Source: Sepioteuthis lessoniana
Lineage: Eukaryota; Mollusca; Cephalopoda; Myopsida; Loliginidae
Length of the DNA stretch: 64,000 bases
Direction of reading: 5' to 3'
Assembly: GCA_963585895.1 (NCBI GenBank)
Contig: OY757913.1
Location: 105,560,568-105,624,567 of the forward strand
Shown: one piece after another, positions 21,901-32,214 of the stretch
Layout of the letters: the number at the start of each line of letters is the position of its first letter
How positions within the stretch are numbered: position 1 is the first letter of the stretch
The notes under the pieces: generated by a model
Seen by the model: only the letters and a program-made list of their open reading frames with translations
Database searches by the model: none
Told to the model about the DNA's origin: nothing
Made by a program: the position numbers and the translations under genes

Positions 21901-22490
21901 GGTTATATGACATACCAACCATTTTAGATTGTTTAATACCGAATCCTGTTCATGCATATTTATTAAATATATATTATTCGTAAAATCATTCTGTTAATAA
22001 CTTTTAAAAATTAACCTGAGCTCATTTTTTGCTCACAGATAAATGATTTCAAGTATTTCTATCTAATAGCAACAATTCTAATTACTGCTTATCGTTTGTA
22101 TCGTACAGTTGAACGGTTTCAAGCATTCTATATAATAAGTCAATTGTCTGCACATATCTAAATAGAGATACATGAAACGTAGGAGATAGGTTTATCGGCT
22201 ATTTCATTTTTTTACGGATTTAAACTTATAAGTTTGAACACTTCTTTTGCAACACAGTTAAATGGTTTCACTTATAAGAGTTAAAAGTCTTAGATCACTC
22301 ATAATTCTATTCAATATTAATCAATTTTTTGCTCACATTTACATGGTTCCAAGTATTGCTATATATCAGCGACAATTCAATTAAATAAGAGTCATTTATT
22401 TACACACATTTAATTAATCAAACAGTTCAGTATCTAAATATTCAATTTAGCATTGGTTAAAAAAGTTAAATGGTTTCAAGTATTGCTATG
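21893..22490 (+). repeat. Composite dispersed repeat, left of mariner copy 3
   Basis: Starts with the hairpin end in inverse (ATGACATACCAACCATTTTA), then several ~75-bp units of the type CATTTGTTTGCACACAGTTA, AATGGTTTCAAGTATTGCTA, and CACTAACAATTCAATTAAAC. It is cut at the TA of GCTATGTATCACTAAC by the mariner. Confidence 0.75.
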
Positions 22491-22492
22491 TA

Positions 22493-23395
22493 CGAAGTGC
22501 ATACGATAAGTTTCCAGACTTTTTTTATGGGCACTTTTATTGATAGTACACACATGAAACTCTAGTCCCCTTCGAAGTAATCTCCTCCGGTTGCAATGCA
22601 CTTGTTCAACCGTTTTAACAATTTCTGGAAGGCCCAATGGAAGTCCCCTAGTGTGAGCGTGTCAATGACCTTCGTCACAGCCTCTTTCATCTCTTCAATT
22701 GTCTCATAACGACAGCCTCTGTGCTTAGGGAATAACCAAAACTCACAAGGAGCAACGTCTGCACTATAGGGAGAGTGAGGAACTGTCTTGATGCCCATCT
22801 TGGTCAAATAGTCTGTGACAAGGATGGAGTTGTGGACTGGTGTATTGTCCTGGTGGAAATACCACTGACCCGATTCGAAGAGTGCTGGCCTCTTCCCTAG
22901 GAATCTCTTCCTGAACTCCCTTAAAAGCTCAACATAGTAACCCTAACCCTAACACTTTGGCCAATCAACTCTGGTGTATTGACTTTCTTACTCCTCCCAC
23001 ACCTCCCATCATCCCTCAAAGACTCCCTGCCTTCCTTGAATCTCTTATGCTACTCAAAAACTGATGCTCGATTCATGCAAGATGGTCTAAAAGCAGTCTG
23101 AAGTATTCCCTACGTTTCTGTGGCATCATTTTTTCAAAGTTTAAAACAGAATTTTATTGCATATCGTTCTTCTAAAGTGTCAGTTCGCATTTTTGAAATT
23201 CATCAGTTGTAACAATCAGGCTTTAGTAGGGTGTATTCCAATTCGTGGTGTAGCTATTCATTAGAACCTGAAATCATAAAAATTGTTCAGTCATCTCATA
23301 AGATGTATAGCAATAACATACTGAATTATCAAGTGTCTACGACAATTTTAAATACCCATACGAAAAAAGTCTGGAAACCTATCGCATGCACCTCG
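22493..23395 (-). mobile_element. Internally deleted mariner-like element, copy 3
   Basis: Terminal repeats CGAAGTGCATACGATAAGTT and CGAGGTGCATGCGATAGGTT, with TA at 22491-22492 and 23396-23397. Uninterrupted copies of the target (GCTATGTATCACTAAC at about 46193) confirm both boundaries. Length about 903 bp. Confidence 0.95.
22562..23190 (-). pseudogene. Mariner transposase remnant, copy 3
   Basis: Best C-terminal reading of the family: FHQDNTPVHNSILVTDYLTK, MGIKTVPHSPYSADVAPCEF, WLFPKHRGCRYETIEEMKEA, then KCIATGGDYFEGD. The second Asp (HQD) and the Glu of APCEF are 34 residues apart. The region of the first Asp is deleted, as in the other copies. Confidence 0.9.
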
Positions 23396-23397
23396 TA

Positions 23398-23640
23398 TCA
23401 CTAACATTTCAATCAAATATTATTCATTTGTTTACACAAAGTTAAACGATAAAACAGTTCTATTTCAAACAATCCAATTTAGCATGTCATTTGTTTACAT
23501 ATAGCTTAAATGTCAAAATGTTCTGTTTGATCTATTGATAGAATCCCATAAGGTGGAACTACTCCGGGTCAGAGCAGACCTCGTAGCAATGGCAATAAAG
23601 AGGTACTCCGTATTTTTTTTCAAACAAATTGCTTGATTTT
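23398..23640 (+). repeat. Composite dispersed repeat, right of mariner copy 3
   Basis: Resumes exactly at ATCACTAACATTTCAATCAA, then repeats the CATTTGTTTAC and AACGATAAAACAGTTC phrases, and the block CGGGTCAGAGCAGACCTCGT shared with 24.2 and 63.3 kb. Confidence 0.75.
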
Positions 23641-23873
23641 TACTTTAGCATCAACAATTAAATTAAATACAATTTTGTCAACTACAAACGAATGAGGAAA
23701 TCTTTAATATCCGATACACAGGTCACGTGTTGGAGGGTTTGGTTTGGTTTGGTTTGGCGTGATTTTATGGCATATCATGCACTGTTTGTTATTTAATCAC
23801 AAATCCGATTTCTCACATATATTTGATAGATGATTTGTAAAGTTACATTGTCAAACAGATCTAGGGGTGTCCT

Positions 23874-24108
23874 CGTAGTGTAATGGTTAAAGAGATGGAC
23901 AGTGGAATCGTAGTAAGCGAGTTCGTACTCCAGTCGCGCTATTACGTTCACTTTCAGGCAAATACCCTTGGGAAAGGTATGAACCCCCTTATCCAGCCAG
24001 CTATGGGTTAAATTGTACCACTAATGTTCTTCTAGGAGAATAGCTTTAGCATTAAATAACCTACAAATGTTGATATGCCATTAAACATAGAAACCAAACC
24101 AACCAAAA
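23874..24108 (+). repeat. SINE family B, short (B1) tail
   Basis: GGTGTCCTCGTAGTGTAATGG head, GAGTTCGTACTCCAGTCGC, GGGAAAGGTATGAACCCCC, tail with ATTAAATAACCTACAAATG and TTGATATGCCATTAAACATA. Perfect 12-bp TSD CAAACAGATCTA at 23862-23873 and 24109-24120. It inserted into the composite repeat. Confidence 0.93.
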
Positions 24109-24119
24109 CAAACAGATCT

Positions 24120-24312
24120 ATTTCAAACAATTCAATTTAGCATAAGTCATTTGTCTGCACTCAGTTTACATGACAATCAATTCTGTTTGACCCATAGATC
24201 GGACCCTATCAGGTGCTATATTTCCGGGACAGAGGGGATCTGCGATTGTTAGCAATGAAGGTGTACTCTCCATTCCCCAAAGCTCCAGCATTTCTTGAGC
24301 CTCACCATCAGA
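24120..24312 (+). repeat. Composite repeat, continuation
   Basis: Continues the host repeat after the SINE: AATTCAATTTAGCATAAGTC, TGTTTGACCCATAGATCGG, CCCTATCAGGTGCTATATT and GCTCCAGCATTTCTTGAGCC, all shared with 63.3 kb. Confidence 0.7.
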
Positions 24313-24344
24313 TTTTTTGTTGCATAAATGGGACGGTCTTTCAT

Positions 24345-24660
24345 TCTCTAATAATTATTATTATAACATGTGGTTTTTTTTACACCAGCTTAAGCTGATG
24401 GTCTTTCACCGGATTTTGAGTGACAGCAAGTCTTATCATGTCTTCAGGACTCTTCTCAGTATTCTGGCCGATCTTAATAAATACTGTAGTAACAAACGTG
24501 TTTTCGTCTTCCGATATCCAACTCTTCCGACTCCATGCGATCTTTTCACATTAGCGCTAGTTTGTGGTCTTTGACTGGAAGCTAAGCAAAAAAAAGTCTC
24601 CCCAAGTCTCCTGGACACTTCTCAGTATTCGGGCCGATCTTAATAAATACTGTAGTTTGT
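24345..24660 (-). pseudogene. LINE family J 3' end, 5'-truncated, with internal duplication
   Basis: On the minus strand it reads the extreme C-terminus YLLRSARILRRVLKT (about 24440-24485), then 3' UTR GACATGATAAGACTTGCTGT and CACTCAAAATCCGGTG and an ATA-rich end. The same C-terminal segment recurs at about 24610-24660, followed by LGETFF-like text, so two overlapping fragments lie here. Homologous to 37.03-37.45 kb. Confidence 0.7.
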
Positions 24661-24664
24661 AGCA

Positions 24665-24940
24665 TTGATATTGTTAATATTAGTCACGTAAAATTAAATA
24701 GTTACTTGAATCCATACTATACTTGAAACCGTTTAAAATTATGAGTAGTACCAACTTTTTGACGAATCAAGTTTGACAATAATTAATTTTTTGCGGGTGG
24801 TGAGGGCACGCTCGAATCGAAATACGTACGTGGCCGTTTAAAAATATCTTGGTCCCCTCGGCATCCCATAAGGCACCTAACAATAAACTAAATCCTGCCC
24901 CTTTTACACAAGGGTTTGTTTCTTCCTGGGAAGAAAATGA
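24665..24940. other. No feature recognised
   Basis: AT-rich spacer with a few GC-richer words; no coding or repeat signature. Confidence 0.4.
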
Positions 24941-24944
24941 AACA

Positions 24945-26300
24945 AAATCATAGAAAAAAAAAAAAAAAAAACGAAACAGAAAAAAGAAAGAAAAGAAGAG
25001 GAAAACAGATATAAAACCAGTAAAAAAGAAAGACTAAAAGAAAAAAAAAGGATAAATTAAAAAAAAAAAAAAAATAAATAAATAAAGAATGTAGAGAGAC
25101 AGAGTGAATGTTCAAAACGAAAGAAAAGAAATATATGATCATAGAATGAGAGAAAGTAAGCGAAATAAACAGGAGAGAAAAAGTGACAACGACAAAAAAA
25201 AAAAAAAAAAAAAAAAAAAAAACAGAAGGAAAGTATTATAAAATAAAAAAAAAAGGGAGTTAAAGTATGGAGAAAATTCATGATCGACATAAAAGGCGCC
25301 TCTGGTGGTGTAATGGTTAGCAAGCCCGACTAGCAAACCTACACGAGTGAGTTCGAGTCTCATTGGGTGCCCCTTTCACATGGCCTTGTGCCACATCTAA
25401 GCAAAAAGCTTAGTAAATTTCCATAAGAACCTGTGAAAAATAAAAAATGAAAATACAGAGAATGCCAAAAAGAAAGAAAGAGAGAAAGAACGAAACAAAA
25501 TATAGGATCATAGAACAAGAGAAGGTAAAGGGAATTTGCTGAAAAAAACCTTAGAAAATAACAAAGGCAGACAGATAGATAGACAGACAGACAAAGCGAG
25601 AGATGAATGTTAGAGAGAAAAGAAAGAGAGAGAGAATGCAAAGAAAGAAAGAAAGAAAATACAGGATCAAATAATGGGAGAAAGTAAAGGGAATTTACTG
25701 AAAAAAAAGCGAGAAAATAATAAAGACCGACTGAGAGATAGACTGACAGAAAAAGCGAGAGATGAATGTTAGAGAGAAAAGAAAAAGAGAGAGAGAGAGA
25801 GAGAATGCAAATAAAGAAAGATAGAAAAAAAGAAAGAAAATATAGGATCATATAAGAGAAAGTAAAGGGAATTTACTGAAAAAAAAAGAGAAAATAACAA
25901 AGAGAGACAGATAGATATACAGACAGAAAAAGCAAGAGATGAATGTTTGAGAGAAAAGAAAAAGAGAGAGAGAAAATGTCAAAAAGAAAGAAAGAAAATA
26001 TAGGATTATATAATGAGAGAAAGTAAAGGGAATTTACTGAAAAATAATAAAGACGGGCAGACAGACAAAGCGAGAGATGAATGTTAGAAAGGAAAGGAAA
26101 GAAAGAAAGAAAGAAAATATAGGATCATATAAGAGAAAGTAAAGGGAATTTACTGAAAAAAAAAACCGAGAAAATAATAAAGACAGATAGATAGACAGAC
26201 AAAGCGAGAGATGAATGTTTGAGAGAAAAGAAAGAGAGAAAGAGAAAGAACAAAAACAGAAAGAAAGATAATAAGAGAGAGGAAGTGGACTCCACAGAGA
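24945..26300. repeat. Purine-rich satellite, ~165-bp units
   Basis: At least five units from about 25490 carry, in order, TATAGGATCATATAATGAGA, GAAAGTAAAGGGAATTTACT, GACAGACAGATAGATAGAC, AAAGCGAGAGATGAATGTTA and AGAGAGAAAAGAAAGAGAG. Earlier, more diverged units begin at about 24950. Two family-A SINEs lie in or beside it. The Ser/Leu/Phe-rich minus-strand frames reflect the repeat. It is the inverse-orientation relative of 10.1-11.5 kb. Confidence 0.88.
25295..25430 (+). repeat. SINE family A copy
   Basis: GGCGCCTCTGGTGGTGTAAT (box A TGGTGTAATGG), GCAAGCCCGACTAGCAAACC (tRNA-Ala-like AGC at the anticodon position), box B GAGTTCGAGTCTC, GGGTGCCCC closing an acceptor-like stem, then the tail TTGTGCCACATCTAAGCAAA and GCTTAGTAAATTTCC. 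Confidence 0.88.
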
Positions 26301-26353
26301 AAAAATTAAATAGATGTTTATGAATTATGAGTATTTTTGGATAACTTGAAGTT

Positions 26354-26435
26354 AGGCGCCTCAAGTCATGTAATGGCTGACCAGCTAGACTAGGAACCAC
26401 TCCTGTGTCACATCTAATCAAAAAGTTTAGTAAAT
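26354..26435 (+). repeat. SINE family A, degenerate
   Basis: GGCGCCTCAAGTCATGTAATGG-like head, GACCAGCTAGACTAGGAACC, and tail TGTGTCACATCTAATC and AAAAGTTTAGTAAATT. The part with box B is deleted. Confidence 0.7.
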
Positions 26436-26551
26436 TATTTATTACTACAAGCTAGAAATGTTAACTAATTATAATCATTAGTTACTTGAAACCATATAAT
26501 TGCTCGAAAATAAGCACTTCACGTGTAACGCTTAGTAAACTCAATTAAACA

Positions 26552-26791
26552 TGGAGGTGTCCTCGTGGTGTAATGGTTAAAGCGATGGACTGCGGTATCG
26601 TAGAACGCGAGTTCGTATTCCAGTGGCGCTATTACGTTCACTTTCGGGCAAATACACTTGGGAAAGGTATGAACCGCCTTATCCTCCCGGCTATGGGTTA
26701 AAATGTACAACTACTGTTCTTCTAGGAGAATAGCTTTGGCATTAAATAACCTACAAAGGTTGATATGCCATTAAACAAAGAAACTAAACCA
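26552..26791 (+). repeat. SINE family B, short (B1) tail
   Basis: Complete head, box B-like GAGTTCGTATTCCAGTGGC, middle and hairpin tail. TSD TCAATTAAACA / TCAATTAAGCA (26541-26551 and 26792-26802; one mismatch). Confidence 0.92.
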
Positions 26792-26833
26792 TCAATTAAG
26801 CAATCGTTCTGAGGTAGTTTTATTCTTATTAGG

Positions 26834-27116
26834 TACTATTTACCAACCCCTCCGCTCGGGCAGGATATGACACAAGGTCAATTTTTAAGCGGAGTATAAC
26901 AGGTTTTGAATTCAGAGTTTTCCTTCTCCTAGACTAGTTGCCTCACCAAGGCTGAAGAACCTAGTCCGTCCTACTATTTACCCATAGCTGGAGGGAGAAT
27001 AAGGGGGTTCATACCTTTCCCAAGGGTATTTGCCCGAAAGTGAACGTAATAGCGCGACTGGAGTACGAACTCGCGTACTACGATTCCGCAGTTCATCGCT
27101 TTAACCATTACACCCC
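26834..27116 (-). repeat. SINE family B, long (B2) tail, head truncated
   Basis: Same B2 body as 17.98 and 62.28 kb. The tRNA-like head stops at ACCATTACACC; the first bases of the element (GGTGTCCTCG part) are missing. Confidence 0.88.
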
Positions 27117-27584
27117 ATAATTTTCGTTTTGTGTCACAACTAAGCAAACTTTAGGGAATAATAATAATTTGATGAAAAAGATGCGAATTGTCCGTAGATA
27201 ACTCAACTTGCGTTGACATGCCATAAAACCAAACAAAGCAGCCAGCTAACCGTTCTACCTTCTTTTATTTATCTATTTATTTTTTTTTTTCAGTTCTTCA
27301 TTTCTTCCTTCAATCTTTCTTCCTATCCTACCTAGTCATTTCTTTTCTTTCTGAGTGGTCTCAGATTCTCTGCACTCTGTAAATATGACAGCTATTCCGC
27401 TAACGTGAAGCATTGGGAATATTACGCAAATCAAAGATAAGTGGGAAGGCTTTTAAATCTGGACATCCTTCAAGTTAAAACGCACACGTTTCTATCCGCG
27501 AAACAATTATTTTAGATTGCTTCCTCCCAGAAATTATCTTTTCAAAAACTGGTTACAAAATATGACCAAGTTTATTATTTCTTT

Positions 27585-27588
27585 CTCT

Positions 27589-27629
<41 letters not shown>

Positions 27630-27845
27630 GATAGCTCTCTCGCTCTCTTTCTCTCTCTCTCTCTGTTTCTCTCTCTCGCTCTCTTTCTTTCTCGCTCTCT
27701 TTTTCTCTCTCCCTCTCTCTCTCTCTATCGCTCTCTTTTTCTCTCTCTCGCTCTTTTTCTATCTCTCTATCTCTCTTTTTCTCTCTATCTCTCACTCTCT
27801 CACACACATACGCACACAAACCCACTGGCACACACACATACACAC
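27585..27845. repeat. (CT)n-rich tract ending in (CA)n
   Basis: Interrupted CT repeat for about 215 bp, followed by ACACAC-rich sequence. Both strands give low-complexity frames (Ser/Leu or Arg/Glu) that are not genes. Confidence 0.95.
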
Positions 27846-27949
27846 ACCTATGTAGAAAAAAACGTAATCACTCAAAATAAGAGATAAAACTATTTACCCA
27901 TAAAATTCAAAACCAAACTATTTATATTGCAAGTTGTGTTTTATTTGCT

Positions 27950-28145
27950 TGGTTTTTGAAGGTTTTTTTGTTGGTTTTGTTATTTTACTTTTTGAATTGT
28001 ACAGCTTTCCCATAAAATATCCAGTAACATGAAATAGTCTCAAGTGACGAAACAATTAATTCACAGTAATCTGAGGAAGTATTTTGACCGTTCCTAGTCC
28101 TTTAAACTTTACCCTAACGCCATTATATGTTCTTTAAACTCGTTA
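27950..28145. repeat. Single copy of the ~256-bp satellite
   Basis: CAGCTTTCCCATAAAATATC, CGAAACAATTAATTCACAGT and AGTATTTTGACCGTTCC match the tandem units at 29.74-30.36 kb. Confidence 0.6.
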
Positions 28146-28240
28146 AACATTTGATCTGCTTGAATTTTCTATATGAGGCTTGATGCGCAATATCTTGTGT
28201 GCAATTTTTCAGACTGTTGTCCTCATCATTATTGTTGTTA

Positions 28241-28391
28241 GTTGAAACACAACGTTTCGGCCGCTATATAACAAAGTAAAACTTTAAAATGATTTTCCGA
28301 GTTGAATCATTTCTATACCAATATTTAACTCTAAAAATGGGACATCGGAGGAAGGTTAGAGGATACAGTGGCCGAAACGTTGTGTTTGATA
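28241..28391. repeat. Inverted repeat carrying a CGAAAC hammerhead-like half motif
   Basis: Arms of about 22 bp: AACACAACGTTTCGGCCGCT at the left, and GTGGCCGAAACGTTGTGTT at the right. Between them, ACATCGGAGGAAGGTTAGAG lines up with ACACCTGAAGAAGGCCGGAG of the element at 52.97 kb, so both come from one family. Confidence 0.65.
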
Positions 28392-28399
28392 AGGATAGT

Positions 28400-29420
28400 G
28401 AACACTTGTATTTCATGATTTTAGATACAACACTCTCAGTCATTTTTATTGCGCCTCCTACTGAGAATCTACGTCAGCATTTTGTATGAACTCTGTGGGG
28501 TTTATGTGGCTGAGGAATCAGGGGCTAGGGCTAGGCTCTGTAGACGTTTGATGTCTGACTCAATATTTTGATTATATTATATTTTAGGCCCACGTTAGTT
28601 AGTCGGTGTAATGCGTAGCCCAAGAAAGTCCCAAAAAGAATTATACGAAAGAAAAGACAGCAACAGATAAAATACGAAGACGTTTCTTTTATACTTTCCT
28701 TTATTTACTGGGTTCAACAACCATTCCGTGGATGAGGGAGTTTTTCCTGAATACATTGAAATGGTTGAAACCCCCAGTTAAGGTGTCAAAAATACGTTAA
28801 ATCGTTTCATGTATGTAATTGTCCTCATTTGGTATTTCGGGCTTCCATACGGGTTAGTTTTCTTTTGGAAGTTTGTCAAAGTCCGGTAAGAGTTAGTCTA
28901 TTGTTCATTTGTGGGTCATGCATATTTCAGCATAGTTCTGACCGATAGAGAGAGGGCTGCTACTGTGTGAAGGGACGAACCGACGCTACGTCCAAAGACG
29001 TATGCGTGGTGCCCAAAACACCAGACGGCAAAATGGTGTTGTTGGTTTGACGGACACTGCCTGAAAGAGAAAGATAATATGGTCTCCTTTTTCAAGAGGA
29101 ATGCCTTTTTGCTTCTACGCATGCGTTATCTCCTTTTCCTGTTATGGAACTTTGGGAGTTTCGAAAAATCAAATAGTTTTCTTATTTATTTTTTTTTTAA
29201 ATCTAACATAAATTTTTTTAAATTTATTTATTCGTTCTCTACAACTCCCTCATCCCTCCAGCTATAGATAAGGTAGTATCACAACTTTTCTTTCAACAAC
29301 GACTTTGGTATTAAATAACCTACCAAGGTTGATGTACCATTAACCAAAGAAACTAAGACAAGCCAAACCTTAGTATTTTTATTTTTACAGTGTTTTTAAT
29401 TTTTACAGCGTTTTATTTTT
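28400..29420. other. No gene recognised
   Basis: Unassigned AT-rich sequence. A copy of the recurrent hairpin end (GGTATTAAATAACCTACCAA) is at about 29308-29345. Confidence 0.5.
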
Positions 29421-29434
29421 ACTGTTTTTTTAAT

Positions 29435-29723
29435 CATATTTACCCAACCCCTCCGCTAAGGCAGGATATAACACAAGGTCAATTTTTAAGCGGAGTTTAA
29501 CAGTTTTGAATTCAGAGTTTTCCTTCTCCTAGACTAGTTGCCTCACCAAGGCTGAAGAACCTAGTCTGCCCTACTATTTACCCATAGCTGGAGGGTGAAT
29601 ATTTGGATTCATACCTTTCCCAAGGGTATTAGTGCTATGTGAAATGCAATCAGTCAGGTCCAGGATTTGAACTCGTGTCGCCGTGTCCATATCCTGCGAC
29701 GATAACCATTACACCACGGGCAG
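29435..29723 (-). repeat. SINE family D (Asp-like head) with B2 body
   Basis: Minus-strand head CTGCCCGTGGTGTAATGGTT and box B GAGTTCAAATCCTGGACC, different from family B, but the 3' body (CTTCAGCCTTGGTGAGGC, CTAGTCTAGGAGAAGGAAA, TTGACCTTGTGTTATATCC) is the B2 body. Perfect 12-bp TSD TGTTTTTTTAAT at 29423-29434 and 29724-29735. Confidence 0.92.
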
Positions 29724-29739
29724 TGTTTTTTTAATAGGA

Positions 29740-30363
29740 GTTTGCAGGTTTTGGAAGATGGTGTTTTCCTATACAGTATTACAAAAGACAAAATGTTGTA
29801 AAGCGAAGAAACAATTACCATAAATTGACCTAAGGAAATAGTTTGACCGTAACAAGACCCTTTGAGTAACCTAGAGGCTATGATATTATCATTATATAGA
29901 TAAAAATTAATTGGAATCTTTTTCGATGAAATACCCTCAATAATTATGAATTATGACGAGTATATTCTTCAGTATTTGAACTTATATTGTTTTTATATCA
30001 ATTTGCAAGTTTTCGAAAATAAATGTTACCTATGAAATATTTTGAAAGATGAGATGGTGTAATGTAACGAAGTAATTATCATAAATTGTTTTGAAAAAAT
30101 ATTTGGGACGTCTTTTGACCCGTAGACATCACTATAGAATTATATCATCAATTTTTATTTATTTATTTTTTCATTTATTTAGATAAAGCCATCTCAGTTG
30201 TTATTATCAATTCCAATAAGTATCTGTTGTAGTATTTTAAGTTTTATTGCCATTTTATAGCAATTTACTGGTTTTGAAAAGTAGAATTTTCCAAGAAATA
30301 TTTCGTAAGATGAAATGTTTTAATGTGAAGAAGCAGTTAACGTATATTTACCTTAGAACATAC
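29740..30363. repeat. ~256-bp satellite, about 2.5 units
   Basis: Units start near 29745, 30000 and 30258 with phrases like TTTGCAGGTTTTGGAAGATG, followed by GAAATATTTTGAAAGATGAG and GAAGAAACAATTACCATAAA. The solo LTR at 30364 interrupts the third unit. Confidence 0.75.
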
Positions 30364-31131
30364 TGTAATATTTTGACCTTCGACCCGGCCCAAAGAAATG
30401 CTATTCCGAGGTGATGCACCGGAAGGAAGTGAAACATTCCAATGGCCAGTAATCGAAAGAGATCGCGTGGGCGGATTAAGGGGGATAATATGGGACAAGG
30501 TGAAGGTCCCACTGTGTCACTACAGAGTGATGCACCGGAAGAGAGTTACCTGTGAACTGCATGACTGTTATTTCCGCTTGATGACGATTAAACATGCGAT
30601 GTCAAAGATCGAGTGGGCGTTGAAGCATTATATAACTTAGTTGAGTTCGAGTGCAAGTGGAGTTGGCAGTTGAGTTGAGGGCAGTTGGCAGTTGAGTTCG
30701 GCAGGGGCAGTTCCAGTAGAGTTCCAGACAGTTAGAGAAAATGTGGTAGGGAAAGCCACATCAGGCCGAAGAGGCCTTTGGGCCCTGATGAGTTGAGGTC
30801 CGGAGAAGATGCTGATAAGATGCCGTAAAGAAAGCCATCACCCTGCAGAGTGGCCTCTAGGCCTCCGTTTGAGCTGCCCTGGAGAACGAGAAAGACTCAA
30901 CGCTGAGGGCCATAAGTTTTGGGGTCAAAATATTGCAGTTATGTTCGGTCTCCAACACCCTCTCACACGCAAACCTTGAACAACCCTTTCTAACCTTACA
31001 AATAAAGTGAGAGGTACAAATATTTTGTTAAAGAAGTCTTCCTGCGTCTGATTAATCTATTGCGTCAGTATGTATCCTGCATGAACATGTATATGTGTAT
31101 ATAAGCATATTTATTATGTGAGTATATAACA
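30364..31131 (+). mobile_element. Solo LTR-like element, copy 1
   Basis: Starts TGTAATATTTTGACC and ends AGTATATAACA, so TG...CA, with a perfect 4-bp TSD ATAC (30360-30363, 31132-31135). Contains a polyadenylation-type AATAAA (about 31006) and several GCAGTTGGCAGTTGAGTT repeats near 30650-30720. Homologous along most of its length to 34560-35223. No gag-pol is seen. The 80-codon frame at the start is non-conserved. Confidence 0.75.
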
Positions 31132-31234
31132 ATACTTTGATTTTCCAAAGCACGTAAAATTAACAATGACATTATATATTCATATATGATTCTTAAAAAT
31201 ATAATTTTTTTGTGGATATACACATTTTGAAATA

Positions 31235-31640
31235 CGTGGTATCTTCTATAAGTTCCCAGACTTCTTTTGTACAGGCATTTAAAATTGTCGTAGACTCTTG
31301 AAAATTTAGTATGTTATTGCTATACATCTCCTGAGATGATAGACCAATTTTTATGATTTCAGGTTCAAATGAACAGCTATAGCAGCAATTGGTTTACACC
31401 CTACCAAAACCTGATTGTCATAGCTGATGAATTTCAAAAATGCAATCTGGACGTGATGACACTTTAGAAGAACGATATGCAATAAAATTCAGTTTTAAAA
31501 TTGGAAAAAATGCCACAGAAACGTATCGAATGCTTCAGACTGCTTTTTAACCATCTTGCATGAATCGAGCATCAGTATTTGAGTGGCATAAGAGATTCAA
31601 GGAAGGCAGGGAGTATGTGAGGGATGATGAGAGGTATGGG
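31235..31640 (+). mobile_element. Mariner-like element, 5' part only, copy 4
   Basis: Begins at the TA-flanked terminal repeat (CGTGGTATCTTCTATAAGTT) and includes transposase N-terminal MNRASVFEWHKRFKEGREYV. It stops at GAGGTATGGGAGGAGC, where LINE J sequence begins; the right half and right terminal repeat are missing. Confidence 0.8.
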
Positions 31641-31930
31641 AGGAGCATAAAAAAAGCAAAAAATAAAGAGATACAAACACTTGGACCTTTGCAAGAAAGT
31701 TTAAAAAAGCTTTGTAAAATGAGAATGGCAGTGATTCTGGTTGCAAATGGCATACCTGGAACAGTTCCTGAATCCTTAGAAAGAGGAATCGAAAAATTTC
31801 AAAGTGTCCCATTTTTATCATCACCCAGAATATTTATAAGAGTTCTGGTGATCTGTGATTTGCTGTGACTCAAACTTCAATGAGAGATGATCATCTGACT
31901 CTGGTGAGAAAAACTTGTAACTTGTGGAAC
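31641..31930 (+). pseudogene. LINE family J C-terminus and 3' UTR fragment
   Basis: Reads LGPLQESLKKLCKMRMAVIL, VANGIPGTVPESLERGIEKF and LSSPRIFIRVLVI, matching the common LINE tail in which an LARELKKLW-type segment is followed by IPIVIGALGTV, a short spacer, and LLRSARILRRVL. It joins directly to the truncated mariner. Confidence 0.7.
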
Positions 31931-31945
31931 ACGCACACACATTCA

Positions 31946-32192
31946 TGGTTTGGTTATGTTTCTTTGTTTTAATGGCATACCAACTCTTTTTAGGTTATTT
32001 AATGCCAAAGCCATTCTCCTAGAAGAACAGTAGGGGTACTATTTAAACCATAGCTGGAAGGAGAAGGGGGTTCATACCTTTCCTAAGGGTATTTGCCTGA
32101 AAGTGAACGTAACAGCGCGACTGGAGTACGAACTCGCGTACTACGATTCCGCAGTCCATCGCTTTAACCATTACATCACGAGGACACCCCCT
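31946..32192 (-). repeat. SINE family B, short (B1) tail
   Basis: Complete minus-strand copy with head, box B and hairpin tail. TSD CACACATTCAT / CTCACAAATTCAT-type (about 31935-31945 and 32193-32203, one mismatch). Confidence 0.9.
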
Positions 32193-32214
32193 CACAAATT
32201 CATCTACACACAAT

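Noticed and set aside
22937..22955. TAACCCTAACCCTAAC, telomere-like
   Set aside because: Only two to three units, and the same spot in other mariner copies (9610, 20440, 34228) has GTTAGGGTTAGGGTTA-type text, so it is mariner sequence, not telomeric.
25360..25851. 163-codon minus-strand frame with repeated SLSFSFLSNIHLSL
   Set aside because: The repetition is the 165-bp satellite unit; other units carry stops or shifts.
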